Shown here piece after piece: positions 8,340-16,412 of a stretch of 28,493 nucleotides of DNA. The notes beneath the pieces are model-generated. The model did no database searches. It was not told the origin of the DNA and saw only the letters and a list, made by a program, of their open reading frames with translations. This stretch comes from CAYVBE01 sp964448935. Its GTDB lineage: Bacteria > Planctomycetota > Brocadiia > SM23-32. Where the stretch lies: positions 1 to 28,493 of the forward strand of contig CAYVBE010000030.1 of the NCBI GenBank assembly GCA_964448935.1. The letters are read 5' to 3'. Position numbers and translations under genes: made by a program. Numbering within the stretch: the first letter of the stretch is position 1; the number at the start of each line of letters is the position of its first letter.

Positions 8340-9017
8340 ATGCGGTATGACATTCGCGGTGAGGTGCTGCAGACGGTGGACGTGTGGCTGGACGAGGGGG
8401 AGCAGGTGTTCTGCGAGAGCGGCGGGATGTGCTGGATGTCGCCCAATGTCGAGATGTCCACAGGCGCGGACGGTGGCCTGCTGAAGAGCCTGGGCAGGAT
8501 GTTCTCCGGCGAGTCCTTTTTCCTGAACACCTTCACCTGCACCGAGGGCGAGGGGCTGATAGCGTTCTGCAACGAGTTCCCCGGCAAGATCGTGCCGTGG
8601 GAGCTGGGGCCGGGCGAGAGCATCATCTGCCAGAAAGACGCCTTCATGGCGGCCGAAAAAGGCGTGGAGATGTCGGTGCACTTCCAGAAGAAGCTGGGCG
8701 CGGGGTTCTTCGGCGGTGAGGGGTTTATACTGCAGAAGCTCACCGGCCCGGGCACGGTCTGGCTGGAGCTGGCCGGCGAGGTGACCGAGTACGAACTGAA
8801 GGAGCGGCAGACGCTGAAGCTGGACCAGGGGCACCTGGGCGCAATGGAGCCGAGCGTGGACTTTGACCTGACACGGGTCAAGGGCGTGAAGAACGTGCTG
8901 TTCGGAGGCGAGGGGCTGTTCCTGGCCAGCGTAATGGGACCGGGCAAGGTGTGGCTGCAAAGCATGCCGCTGGCGAACCTTGCGGCAAAACTGCATTCCC
9001 GTATGCCGAGTGACTGA
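8340..9017 (+). CDS. AIM24 family (TIGR00266-type) protein
   Basis: 225-residue protein of the AIM24 family, beta-rich with repeated Gly-Glu-Gly-F/L turns (GGEGFIL near 122-128 and GGEGLFLA near 191-198) and the sequence GPGxVWL twice, as expected of a double beta-sandwich repeat. The start is set by GGGAGG about seven bases upstream of ATG. There is no signal peptide or membrane segment. Bacterial members are widespread and small; their role is not established, so no function is assigned beyond the family. A small membrane protein gene follows ten bases downstream, with its own ribosome site, suggesting co-transcription. Confidence 0.85.
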   Translation: MRYDIRGEVLQTVDVWLDEGEQVFCESGGMCWMSPNVEMSTGADGGLLKSLGRMFSGESFFLNTFTCTEGEGLIAFCNEFPGKIVPWELGPGESIICQKDAFMAAEKGVEMSVHFQKKLGAGFFGGEGFILQKLTGPGTVWLELAGEVTEYELKERQTLKLDQGHLGAMEPSVDFDLTRVKGVKNVLFGGEGLFLASVMGPGKVWLQSMPLANLAAKLHSRMPSD

Positions 9018-9027
9018 GGAAACGGCG

Positions 9028-9228
9028 ATGGTCTTCTTCTGGCTGATAGCCCTGGCCGTGGGTGCGGTGCTGGCCCTGGCGCTACTATGGGGAGTGTTGT
9101 GCTTGCTGGTAGGCCTGTTCGAGGCAGCCAAACCGGAAGCCCTGCCGGGCGAGAACGACGCGCGCTGGGAGCGCAACCAGGGCCGTGAGGCCGGAGCGGA
9201 AGAGGACCGCCATTCGCCGGAGGAGTGA
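9028..9228 (+). CDS. Small single-pass membrane protein, unknown function
   Basis: 66 residues beginning MVFFWLIALAVG. One long hydrophobic helix spans residues 2-30. A charged, acidic tail rich in Glu, Arg and Asn follows, ending in SPEE. GAGGA lies about eight bases before the ATG, and the gene starts ten bases after the AIM24 stop, so both are probably made from one transcript. I recognise no family. A longer in-frame start at 8980 would overlap the AIM24 gene and lacks a ribosome site. Confidence 0.65.
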   Translation: MVFFWLIALAVGAVLALALLWGVLCLLVGLFEAAKPEALPGENDARWERNQGREAGAEEDRHSPEE

Positions 9229-9238
9229 GGGCACCTGC

Positions 9239-9550
9239 TCAGCCGCCCCCGCCCCTGCCGGACGGGATGACGTCCTCATTCACGAACACCATCCCCAGGA
9301 AGCCGAGCGTCACGCGCCGATCGTTGACGGGGTGGCGCGTCTGGGAGAATACGAAATGGCTTTCGTAGGCCAGAAGCTCGGCCCCGGCGCCGCCCAGCAG
9401 GGCGCCCACGGTCCCGTGTTTCTCTGCCGCCAGATCACGGACCGCGCGGCGGTGCCGGCCCGCGTCGGGATTCGTGAAGAAGGCAGCCGTCAACCCCACA
9501 GCCAGCACCACCACAACCGCCAGACCGCAGCCCTTAAGGCACCCTTTCAT
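9239..9550 (-). CDS. DUF4359-like small exported or membrane-anchored protein
   Basis: 103 residues with an N-terminal hydrophobic segment (GLAVVVVLAVGLTAAFF, about residues 8-24) directly followed by TNPD, the pattern that opens DUF4359 proteins. Later features fit the same family: a phenylalanine/serine strand (YESHFVFSQT) and a conserved-looking strand ending GFLGMVFVNED. The start at 9550 is set by GGGAG eight bases upstream. It probably sits in the envelope with the globular part outside the cytoplasm. It lies 52 bases downstream of the PQQ-propeller gene on the same strand and could share its transcript. Molecular function is unknown. The C-terminus is an abrupt Gly-rich tail (SGRGGGG). 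Confidence 0.65.
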   Translation of the reverse strand: MKGCLKGCGLAVVVVLAVGLTAAFFTNPDAGRHRRAVRDLAAEKHGTVGALLGGAGAELLAYESHFVFSQTRHPVNDRRVTLGFLGMVFVNEDVIPSGRGGGG

Positions 9551-9602
9551 CGGCAAGCTCCCGCCGACTGAAAACGTCTCGCGAAACCCATCACCGACCG
9601 CG

Positions 9603-11216
9603 CTACTGCGTATCTTCCTCCGCAACCTTTGGGGCCGAGGGGCGAAGGTCGAAACAGCCGACGCCCTTCTTGAGCCGCAGATAGACGAGGCCGTCCGCGA
9701 AGGCGGGCGAGGTACACTGGGCGATGCCGAGCCTGGCCTCACCGAGCAGCCGGCACTCCTTGGGATCCGCCTCGAACAGCATCAACGTGTCATTGGCCGT
9801 GACGATCAGCTTGCCGTCGGCGACCACGGGGGACGAGAATTGCGTGCGCCGCACCCGCTTCTCCCAGTTGACATCCCCCGTCTCCAGGTCCAGGCAGGCG
9901 ACGGCAGGTTTGGGCCGCGCAACCACCACGTAGACGCTGCCTTTGTAGATCACAGGGCTGGAACCCCGGTCCGCATAGGGAGCAGTCCACAGTTCTTCGG
10001 CGCCCTCTCGCGTGACGCGGTAGCATCGCACGCCCCAGTTCTCCTTCTGCCCCATGAGCACCATGCGGTCGCCCTCTACGGCCGCGCTGGATTGGCTCCC
10101 GCCGGCCTTAACTTGCCACAGAACCCGGCCGTCGGCGGGGTCAACGCACGCGACCTCCTGCGGCGTCTGACAGATGAGCAGCGTTCCTCCTTCGGTCTTC
10201 CAGACGGTCGGGGAGTTGTGGCGACCGGTCACGTGCTTCTGCTGCCAGAGCAGGTCCCCGCTCGTGGCGTCATAGCCCGTCAATGGGCCAGCCGAGAGCA
10301 CGGCGATACCGTCCACGACAGCGAAAGAGGCGGACGGCTGCCCCCAGCGGGGCGCGTCGGTTTCTGTTTTCCACACCTCGTCTCCGGTCTCGGCATCCAG
10401 GCAAAAAACGCTGGCGTCCGAAGCCAGCACGTAGACGCGTCCGTCCGCCACGCACGGCGTGCTGCTGCTGGCCCAATCGTGAACCGCACCGGGTGTCTCC
10501 TTCTCCCACAACGTCTCGCCCGTCTTCGCGTCGAAGCAGAACACCACGTCCTTCGCCCGCACTTTGTAGTCCGGAATGACCTTCATGATCTCGCTGCGCA
10601 CGTCGCCCTCGATCCCGTGCTCGGCGAACCACGCATCCAGGGCGTCCTGGGTCGGGAACTCATTATCCACGATATCCCTGAGCTGCTTCAGTTTCTCCAG
10701 CGGCACGGCTTTCTCCCCGAGGAGGAGCCGCCTCTGGCAATGACCGCGCCACCTGCTGTTCTCCTCCGAGATGTTCTCCTTGACCCATTCCGCCGCCCAG
10801 CCGCGCACCTCTTTCCGGTCCAGGCCCTGGCGCTCTTCGCTCACCCGCGCCTTCTCGGTTGCCTGCCGGACGTCCTCCGGCATATCGTCCAGCCAGCCCA
10901 GCCCCCGCAACGCGTCTTTATCCAGCGTTCGGGTGGGGGTGGGCACGTGGTACTTCCAGTTGGAATAGACGTATGCCCTGCCGCCGGCCGTGGAGACGGA
11001 GGCGAATCCGCCCTTCTGCTCGGAAGGAATCTCCGCGCTGGTCCACACCTCCGGAGGGCCCTGTCGGGGCCACTCCTGGGACAGAGGAGGGCTCTCCGCT
11101 GCCACGCCGTCCCGGTTCGGCCCCCGCCACTGGTTCCAGTCCGCGCCGCTGACGGAAGAAAGACCGCCGACCACCAGCAAAACCCCCAGGATTCTGCACG
11201 CTCTGATCAGAGACAC
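9603..11216 (-). CDS. Exported PQQ-like beta-propeller repeat protein
   Basis: 537 residues starting at GTG 11216, which has GGGAG seven bases upstream and opens a signal peptide (hydrophobic residues 9-22, cleavage near A25). The mature protein begins DWNQWRGPNRDG, a hallmark of secreted PQQ-type propellers common in Planctomycetota. Propeller blades of the type 'A-V-x-C-L-D-x-x-T-G-D-V-x-W' recur (for example FCFDAKTGETLWE, FCLDAETGDEVWK, ACLDLETGDVNWE). A helical, charged insert of about 120 residues lies between the first blade and the rest. These proteins are envelope or extracellular; some may act as scaffolds rather than PQQ enzymes, and I see no dehydrogenase active-site signature. 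It is divergent from the GH2 gene, with overlapping candidate promoters. Confidence 0.9.
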   Translation of the reverse strand: MSLIRACRILGVLLVVGGLSSVSGADWNQWRGPNRDGVAAESPPLSQEWPRQGPPEVWTSAEIPSEQKGGFASVSTAGGRAYVYSNWKYHVPTPTRTLDKDALRGLGWLDDMPEDVRQATEKARVSEERQGLDRKEVRGWAAEWVKENISEENSRWRGHCQRRLLLGEKAVPLEKLKQLRDIVDNEFPTQDALDAWFAEHGIEGDVRSEIMKVIPDYKVRAKDVVFCFDAKTGETLWEKETPGAVHDWASSSTPCVADGRVYVLASDASVFCLDAETGDEVWKTETDAPRWGQPSASFAVVDGIAVLSAGPLTGYDATSGDLLWQQKHVTGRHNSPTVWKTEGGTLLICQTPQEVACVDPADGRVLWQVKAGGSQSSAAVEGDRMVLMGQKENWGVRCYRVTREGAEELWTAPYADRGSSPVIYKGSVYVVVARPKPAVACLDLETGDVNWEKRVRRTQFSSPVVADGKLIVTANDTLMLFEADPKECRLLGEARLGIAQCTSPAFADGLVYLRLKKGVGCFDLRPSAPKVAEEDTQ

Positions 11217-11276
11217 GAATTGACTCCCGCAAGTTCCGTAGAAACGGCCGCATTCCCCCACGTGCCGGTTGCATAT

Positions 11277-11305
11277 ATGATAGGCTGTGACCGTTCTTTC
11301 GGCAA
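11277..11305 (-). promoter_or_regulatory. Candidate sigma-70 promoter for the PQQ-propeller gene
   Basis: On the minus strand TTGCCG (11305-11300) and TATCAT (11282-11277) are separated by 17 bases, about 60 bases upstream of the GTG. The plus strand at the same place holds TATGAT (11276-11281), a possible -10 box for the divergent GH2 gene, with only a weak -35 (TTCCCC at 11253). Confidence 0.42.
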
Positions 11306-11310
11306 CGGTC
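11289..11310. promoter_or_regulatory. Inverted repeat GACCGTT-N8-AACGGTC, possible operator
   Basis: Perfect 7-base arms lie at 11289-11295 and 11304-11310. The repeat overlaps the minus-strand -35 box and spacer and lies between the plus-strand -10 box and the GH2 start codon. Binding of a dimeric regulator here could affect both divergent genes. No regulator gene is adjacent. Confidence 0.4.
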
Positions 11311-11330
11311 TGCACGGGGAGTCGGAGGCC

Positions 11331-13859
11331 ATGAAGGAAGTCATAGGGCTGAACGAGGAATGGGTGATCGGCGAGCTGTCCACGAACGGCAGGCTGAGCG
11401 AGGCGCACGTGGCGGCCCTGACGGAGGGCGAGATCGGGGAGGCCGGCGAGTGCCTGACGGCTGACATGCCCGCACAGGTGCAGGACGTGCTGCTCGCCGA
11501 CGGCCGTCTGGAGGATCCCGCCCTGCCCGGCAGGATGGACGACTGGCTCTGGGTGGCGAAGAAGGACTGGGTCTACCGCAAGATCTTTTTCGCCCCGGAG
11601 GGCGACCGGCCCGTGTTTCTGAACTTCAAGGGCCTCGACACGGTAGTGGACATCTATCTGAACGGCCGTCGCGTGGCGTTCCATAACGACCTTTACCGGC
11701 CCTGCCGCGTTGACGTAACGGGCACGCTGGATGAGCAGAACGTGCTGCTCCTGCACTTTTACGCGCCCCGACCTTACGTGGAGTCGCTGCCTTTCCCCGC
11801 CGAGTGGGAGGGGAAGTTCCCCCGCCACCGGTTGCTGCGCAAGACCCAGGAGGACTTGGGCAAGTTCCTGGGAAAGGCCCCCGACTACACTCCCATCGGC
11901 GTCTACGACGAGGTGTTCCTGGAGGTCCCGGATACGATGGAGATCGGGCAACTGGATCTGCAGACCCGGCTGTCCGACGACTTTGAGCGAGCCACGCTGG
12001 AGGTGAAGGCCGAAGGCAGCGGCACCGCCGGCGACGCATGCCTGGAATTGAAAGTCGAGAACCCCGACGGAGACGTCGCGGCAACCGGAACGGCGGATGT
12101 CGAGCAGGGACCGGACGGCTGGGAAGCGGCACTCGAAGTGAAGATCGAGCGGCCCCGGCTATGGTGGCCGCGCGGCTACGGCGAGCAGCCGCTATACCGC
12201 GTGACGGCTGAACTGACCTCGGCGGACGGGGCATTGGACCGGGTGACGAAGCGCATCGGCTTCCGGGACCTGCGGATGGAGGGCGAGTTCGACTTCCGGA
12301 TCAACGGCAAGCAGGTCAAGCTCTGGGGCGCGAACCTGACACCGCTCAAGGGCCTCTCCCACGTGTGGGACAGTGGCCGCTGCCGGCGGCTGCTGGACCT
12401 GGTGGAGAACGCCGACATGAACGCGCTGCGGGCCTGGGGCCCCGGCGCGCCCTACCACGAGGAACTCTTCGACGAGGCCGACCGCCGCGGCATCCTCATC
12501 TGGCACGATTTCTTCCACACCTGGGGAATGTATCCGGACAGCGATGAGTACCGCGCCCTCTGCCGCCGGGAGGCCGAGCATTACGTGCGCAGACTCAAGC
12601 ACCACCCCTGCATCGTGCTCTGGTGCGGCGCGAACGAGACCCACATGGGCGCGGAGATGGCCGGCTGCACCGGTGACGACTACGTTGGCCGCGTGATCTT
12701 CGAGGAGGACTACCGGGAGGTCTGTGAGCGGCTCGACCCGGACCGCCATTACCACCCGAGCTCGCCCTCGGGCGGGGCCTTCGCCAACGACCCCCTGGAG
12801 GGGGATTCGCACTCCTACACCCACCTGCACTACGTCCCGGGCGAGCAGCATCCGGTCTTCTTCACCGAGAACACCCGGACGGCCGCGCCGCTGCTGAAGA
12901 CGCTCCGCCGGTACCTGCCCGAGGACGACGTGTGGCCGGAGGACTTTACCGGCGTGATGCGCACCCGCGACGACATGCCCATGCCGGGCTCCTGGATGGA
13001 GATGACGCTCGGGGGCGACTTCACCTTTGGGCGCGTCGGCCCGCTGGGCCTCTTTTACAACACCGGCGACACACCGGAGGGGCTGATCTACCACCTGGGG
13101 GCGGCGCAGGGGCATTACATCCGGAATTACGTCGAGCGATACCGCCGCGGCCGACCCGCCACCGACACCGACGGCCGCCGCCGCACCATGGGGCACTTCT
13201 GGTGGAAACTCAACGCCACCTGGCCGCAGATATACAGCGAGCTGATAGACTACTACCTCGAGCCCAACATGGCCTACTACTACGTGCGACGCGCCTACCG
13301 GCCCCTGCTCGTCTCCATCGAGGTCGGCGACCACATCCACGTCTGGGTCGTCAACGACACCGGGGAGCCCGTCCGGGGCACGCTGGTCGTGCAGCTCTAC
13401 GACATCCTGGAGAGCCGCGCCGCCGAGGAACTGCGGCGGGATGTCGAGGTGAGACCCGGGCGGTCGGAGGTCATCACGAACCTGGACGAGTTCACCATGT
13501 TCCCACGCCAACTCGCCCTCTACGCGCGGCTGCTGGACGAGGACGGCAACCCGCCGGCCCGGAGCTGCGAGTTCGCCGAGATCGAAGGGCGCCTGCGCTT
13601 CCCCGAAGCCAGGGTGCAGCTCGCGGAGCGCGACGGCGTTCTGACCGTTACCACGGACGCCTACGCCCGATGCGTCGAGCTGCGTGGGGATGAGGACGAA
13701 GACGAGTTCGGCTGGCTGTTCGAGGACAACTTCTTCGACCTGTTCCCGGATGAGACGAAGGAGGTCCGCATTCTGGGCCGTCACCGCGAAGGCCGCATCA
13801 CGGCGCGCACACAGTTCTCACCCCACGTGGCGGAGGTCATCCTCGGCGGAAGCCGCTGA
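11331..13859 (+). CDS. GH2 family glycoside hydrolase, beta-mannosidase-like
   Basis: 842 residues, no signal peptide, probably cytoplasmic. ATG 11331 is preferred because GGAGG is immediately upstream; an ATG at 11277 lies inside the candidate promoter. Domain order follows beta-mannosidases: sugar-binding beta domain (about 1-190), Ig-like domain (about 195-300), catalytic barrel (about 300-600), C-terminal beta domains. WCGANET puts the acid/base at E436, in the family's WCGNNE position. The nucleophile motif reads FFTENTRTAAP with E513, where relatives have F-C-S-E-F-G. The following LKTLRRYLPED is typical of the mannosidase branch. It hydrolyses terminal beta-linked sugar, most likely mannose, from oligosaccharides taken up by the cell. 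Its neighbours include an exported beta-helix protein that may act upstream on polymer. Confidence 0.88.
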   Translation: MKEVIGLNEEWVIGELSTNGRLSEAHVAALTEGEIGEAGECLTADMPAQVQDVLLADGRLEDPALPGRMDDWLWVAKKDWVYRKIFFAPEGDRPVFLNFKGLDTVVDIYLNGRRVAFHNDLYRPCRVDVTGTLDEQNVLLLHFYAPRPYVESLPFPAEWEGKFPRHRLLRKTQEDLGKFLGKAPDYTPIGVYDEVFLEVPDTMEIGQLDLQTRLSDDFERATLEVKAEGSGTAGDACLELKVENPDGDVAATGTADVEQGPDGWEAALEVKIERPRLWWPRGYGEQPLYRVTAELTSADGALDRVTKRIGFRDLRMEGEFDFRINGKQVKLWGANLTPLKGLSHVWDSGRCRRLLDLVENADMNALRAWGPGAPYHEELFDEADRRGILIWHDFFHTWGMYPDSDEYRALCRREAEHYVRRLKHHPCIVLWCGANETHMGAEMAGCTGDDYVGRVIFEEDYREVCERLDPDRHYHPSSPSGGAFANDPLEGDSHSYTHLHYVPGEQHPVFFTENTRTAAPLLKTLRRYLPEDDVWPEDFTGVMRTRDDMPMPGSWMEMTLGGDFTFGRVGPLGLFYNTGDTPEGLIYHLGAAQGHYIRNYVERYRRGRPATDTDGRRRTMGHFWWKLNATWPQIYSELIDYYLEPNMAYYYVRRAYRPLLVSIEVGDHIHVWVVNDTGEPVRGTLVVQLYDILESRAAEELRRDVEVRPGRSEVITNLDEFTMFPRQLALYARLLDEDGNPPARSCEFAEIEGRLRFPEARVQLAERDGVLTVTTDAYARCVELRGDEDEDEFGWLFEDNFFDLFPDETKEVRILGRHREGRITARTQFSPHVAEVILGGSR

Positions 13860-13902
13860 CCCCCTGTTCTTCGTCGCCCTCACTTTGCGGGCCTCGCGTG
13901 CG

Positions 13903-16335
13903 CTAATGCCCTGCCGCATCTTGCCCGAAACCCAGCCAGCGAGGGGCCACGGTGAGCGGCAGCAATGTGCGCGCACGCGCGGCATCCCACCAGTCCGGTC
14001 CGGGACGTGGGAAACGCCACCCAGCGCCCCGCTCGATCGCGCCGCAGTCCGGCGCTCTGCCCCGGCTCCCGTGGTGCCAGGGCCCGTCGAAGCCCGGCCG
14101 ACCGGCGTCAACCGCCGGGGAGTCCGCCGCCAGCGCGAAACCACCCGGCCGGTAATCGTGCGCCGGCATCTGGGCCAGTCCCGCTTCAACCAGGGGGACC
14201 GGCGGCAACTGCTGCTCCCTCCCCATCGAGAGCGGCTCGGCGAAACCAGGCTCCTCCGCGCGCTTCACGGTCTGTTGCATCCCGTTGTAGCCCGTGGTGA
14301 CCATCAGGTTATGTTCGTCGAAGCTGAAACCGCCGCGCACCTTCCAGGGGGGCGCCCGGTATACGTGGAACAGGTTGTTGGCGATCGTGTTGTCGGCGTT
14401 CATCATAGGGTTGCCGCCCGGCCAGTAATGACTGAACGCAGGATTCACCAGCGTGTTGTGCACGATGGTACACCCGTGAATCGGCTGCCTGCTGTTGCCG
14501 AATCGCGCGATCTTCAACACCGTGCACTTGACCGGGCCCCGGTCCGGAGACTGGTAGGCCAGATTGTGGTCCAAGAGCAGATCATCCCCAAAAACCGGCG
14601 AGATGCCGAAAATCGCGGTCGCGTTGATGAACACGTTGTGGTGCACGCGCAGGTCATGCGGAAGGTTCGAGTCGAACTCGATCGCCTCATCGCAACTGTT
14701 GAGCACCAGGTTATGGGCGTATTCGGAGCGTTGCTCGGCACCCCATCGGCCCGTGCCCTCGGGCTTGAGCGCGTCCCAGCATTCGTAAACCAGGTTGCTC
14801 CGGACGGTGGCTGCCGTTCCGCGATGGTCCACAAAGGTGCTGTTGAGGTTAGAATTGTAGATAGTGTTCCATAGCTGGAACTGCCCCTCCTGCCCGCCGC
14901 GCCACGCGCCCCACAGCAGCCATTGGTAGGCCGGATAGGCGCTGTGAACGCAGTTCTCGACGGTCAGGTGCTCGGCATCATCCCCCACGATGCCGCAGTG
15001 GGCGCCGTCTATGGCGCAGCCGCTGACGGTGACGTGGTTGCCCGCCACCCAGAACGCCACGTCCGGAGCGATGTGAAACCGGAGGCCCCGCACGGTCACG
15101 TGGTCGCCGGCAACAGCCAGGTGAATGCCGCTGCCCGGCTCAAACAAGCGGGCCGGCGTGGGCACCGGCGGACCCTTCTCATTGGTCGCGGCGGCGTTGA
15201 TTTCGATCACCGACTCGTTCGGGTCGGCCCCCCCGATGAGGCGCACATAGAGCTGCCCGCCCGGCTCCTCCCACGCGAACCCCTCCGGCGGTCCCTGCTG
15301 CTGTTCGCGCGTGTCATGCCCCTCCATGCTCAGCGCCTTGAGATTGGCACGCGTGCCGTAATCGGCCAGGTTGCGGCCGTCGGCCTGAAGCCATCGCACC
15401 CGCCGGGGAACGCCCGCACTGTAGAGACCCTCCACACCGCCGCGCACGCGGGTAAAGTCGAGCTGCGGGTCGGACGCTGCGTTGCTGAACACCACCGTTC
15501 CCGGCTCCGCTGCCTCTATGACGATCGGCGCCTCTGGCGTCCCGCTGTTGAATACGGGAAACATGCCCCGATAGACGCCCGGCTCCAGTACGACGTGCGT
15601 CCCGGGACCCGCCGCCGCGAGCGCCTCACGCAACTCGGTCCCAGTTGCTACGCGTTTGGTCCCGGGCGTAGCGACCTCCGGCCCCTCGGCCAACAACAGT
15701 TGCTTTGCCCGTTCGGCAAGCCGCGGATCCCGGGCCAGTATCTCAATGCCATTGATGTACTCACGCGTGCCCCTTACACCCAGGTGCAGCACGCCCTTTT
15801 CGACCCGCACGTCCGCCACCTCGCGCACGAGTGGCCGCGCGAAACCGCCGGCCTCTTTGACCGGCTCGATGCCGCCGAGAAGCGTCTCGCTGCCGCTCAC
15901 GACAGCGATCCTGCTCTGCTTGCCGTCGGGGTCCCAGGCGGGATATGTCTCGGCAAAATGGAACCGCAGGTGGTAGGAGCCCGGCGGCAGCTTGAAGTAG
16001 TAATCGAAGGTCTTGGGATTGCTGCGCACGCGCAGGTAGACCAGGGGAGCCGGCGTGCCCGGAATCTCGCGGGGCTTGCGCGCCACACTGCTGGCAAGGG
16101 TGGAGCCCCAGCCGCGGAGGTTGTGCCGCTGCAGCCACCATGCCCGATCGGCGTGCCAGAGGCGTCCCTTCTCGTCGCTGTAGTCCACCGCTGCGCCGCA
16201 ATTGACCCGAATGATCGGAGTCAGCGACGCGTCCGGCCTGTCTTGCCCGGCGGCGGGTAAGGACCAACCAGTCCACACCGTCAGCCCACACACGAGGATC
16301 AGCAGACGGATGGAAGTCAGAACACGTTGCGCCAT
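13903..16335 (-). CDS. Exported malectin-domain plus right-handed parallel beta-helix protein
   Basis: 810 residues. The ATG at 16335 is preferred because GGAGG is nine bases upstream and it opens a signal peptide (hydrophobic residues 10-26, cleavage near the AAGQ stretch). The first domain (about 35-200) is malectin-like: it starts IIRVNCGAAVDYSDE, has YYFKLPPGSYHLRFHFAE and ends in a GIEIL strand, as in carbohydrate-binding malectin domains. A long beta-helix follows (about 230-740), with coil repeats such as HVTVRGLRFH, HVTVSGCAI and LRVHHNVFIN, the fold of pectate lyases and other polysaccharide lyases or hydrolases. The C-terminus (SPAVDAGRPGFDG...PDCGAIE) is the terminal cap seen in many such proteins. 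No catalytic residues can be assigned. It is a surface or secreted carbohydrate-active or carbohydrate-binding protein, convergent with the GH2 gene. Confidence 0.85.
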   Translation of the reverse strand: MAQRVLTSIRLLILVCGLTVWTGWSLPAAGQDRPDASLTPIIRVNCGAAVDYSDEKGRLWHADRAWWLQRHNLRGWGSTLASSVARKPREIPGTPAPLVYLRVRSNPKTFDYYFKLPPGSYHLRFHFAETYPAWDPDGKQSRIAVVSGSETLLGGIEPVKEAGGFARPLVREVADVRVEKGVLHLGVRGTREYINGIEILARDPRLAERAKQLLLAEGPEVATPGTKRVATGTELREALAAAGPGTHVVLEPGVYRGMFPVFNSGTPEAPIVIEAAEPGTVVFSNAASDPQLDFTRVRGGVEGLYSAGVPRRVRWLQADGRNLADYGTRANLKALSMEGHDTREQQQGPPEGFAWEEPGGQLYVRLIGGADPNESVIEINAAATNEKGPPVPTPARLFEPGSGIHLAVAGDHVTVRGLRFHIAPDVAFWVAGNHVTVSGCAIDGAHCGIVGDDAEHLTVENCVHSAYPAYQWLLWGAWRGGQEGQFQLWNTIYNSNLNSTFVDHRGTAATVRSNLVYECWDALKPEGTGRWGAEQRSEYAHNLVLNSCDEAIEFDSNLPHDLRVHHNVFINATAIFGISPVFGDDLLLDHNLAYQSPDRGPVKCTVLKIARFGNSRQPIHGCTIVHNTLVNPAFSHYWPGGNPMMNADNTIANNLFHVYRAPPWKVRGGFSFDEHNLMVTTGYNGMQQTVKRAEEPGFAEPLSMGREQQLPPVPLVEAGLAQMPAHDYRPGGFALAADSPAVDAGRPGFDGPWHHGSRGRAPDCGAIERGAGWRFPRPGPDWWDAARARTLLPLTVAPRWLGFGQDAAGH

Positions 16336-16412
16336 GTCAGGGATCCTCCGATGGGCTTCTGCTGTCGTCTGGGCCTTCCGGATCGTGCGCACAAGCCCAC
16401 GATGTCAAGCCC

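Noticed and set aside
9474..11330. A long N-terminal extension of the GH2 gene in the same frame
   Set aside because: It is antisense to the PQQ-propeller and DUF4359-like genes. The GH2 fold begins after 11331, where a ribosome site occurs.
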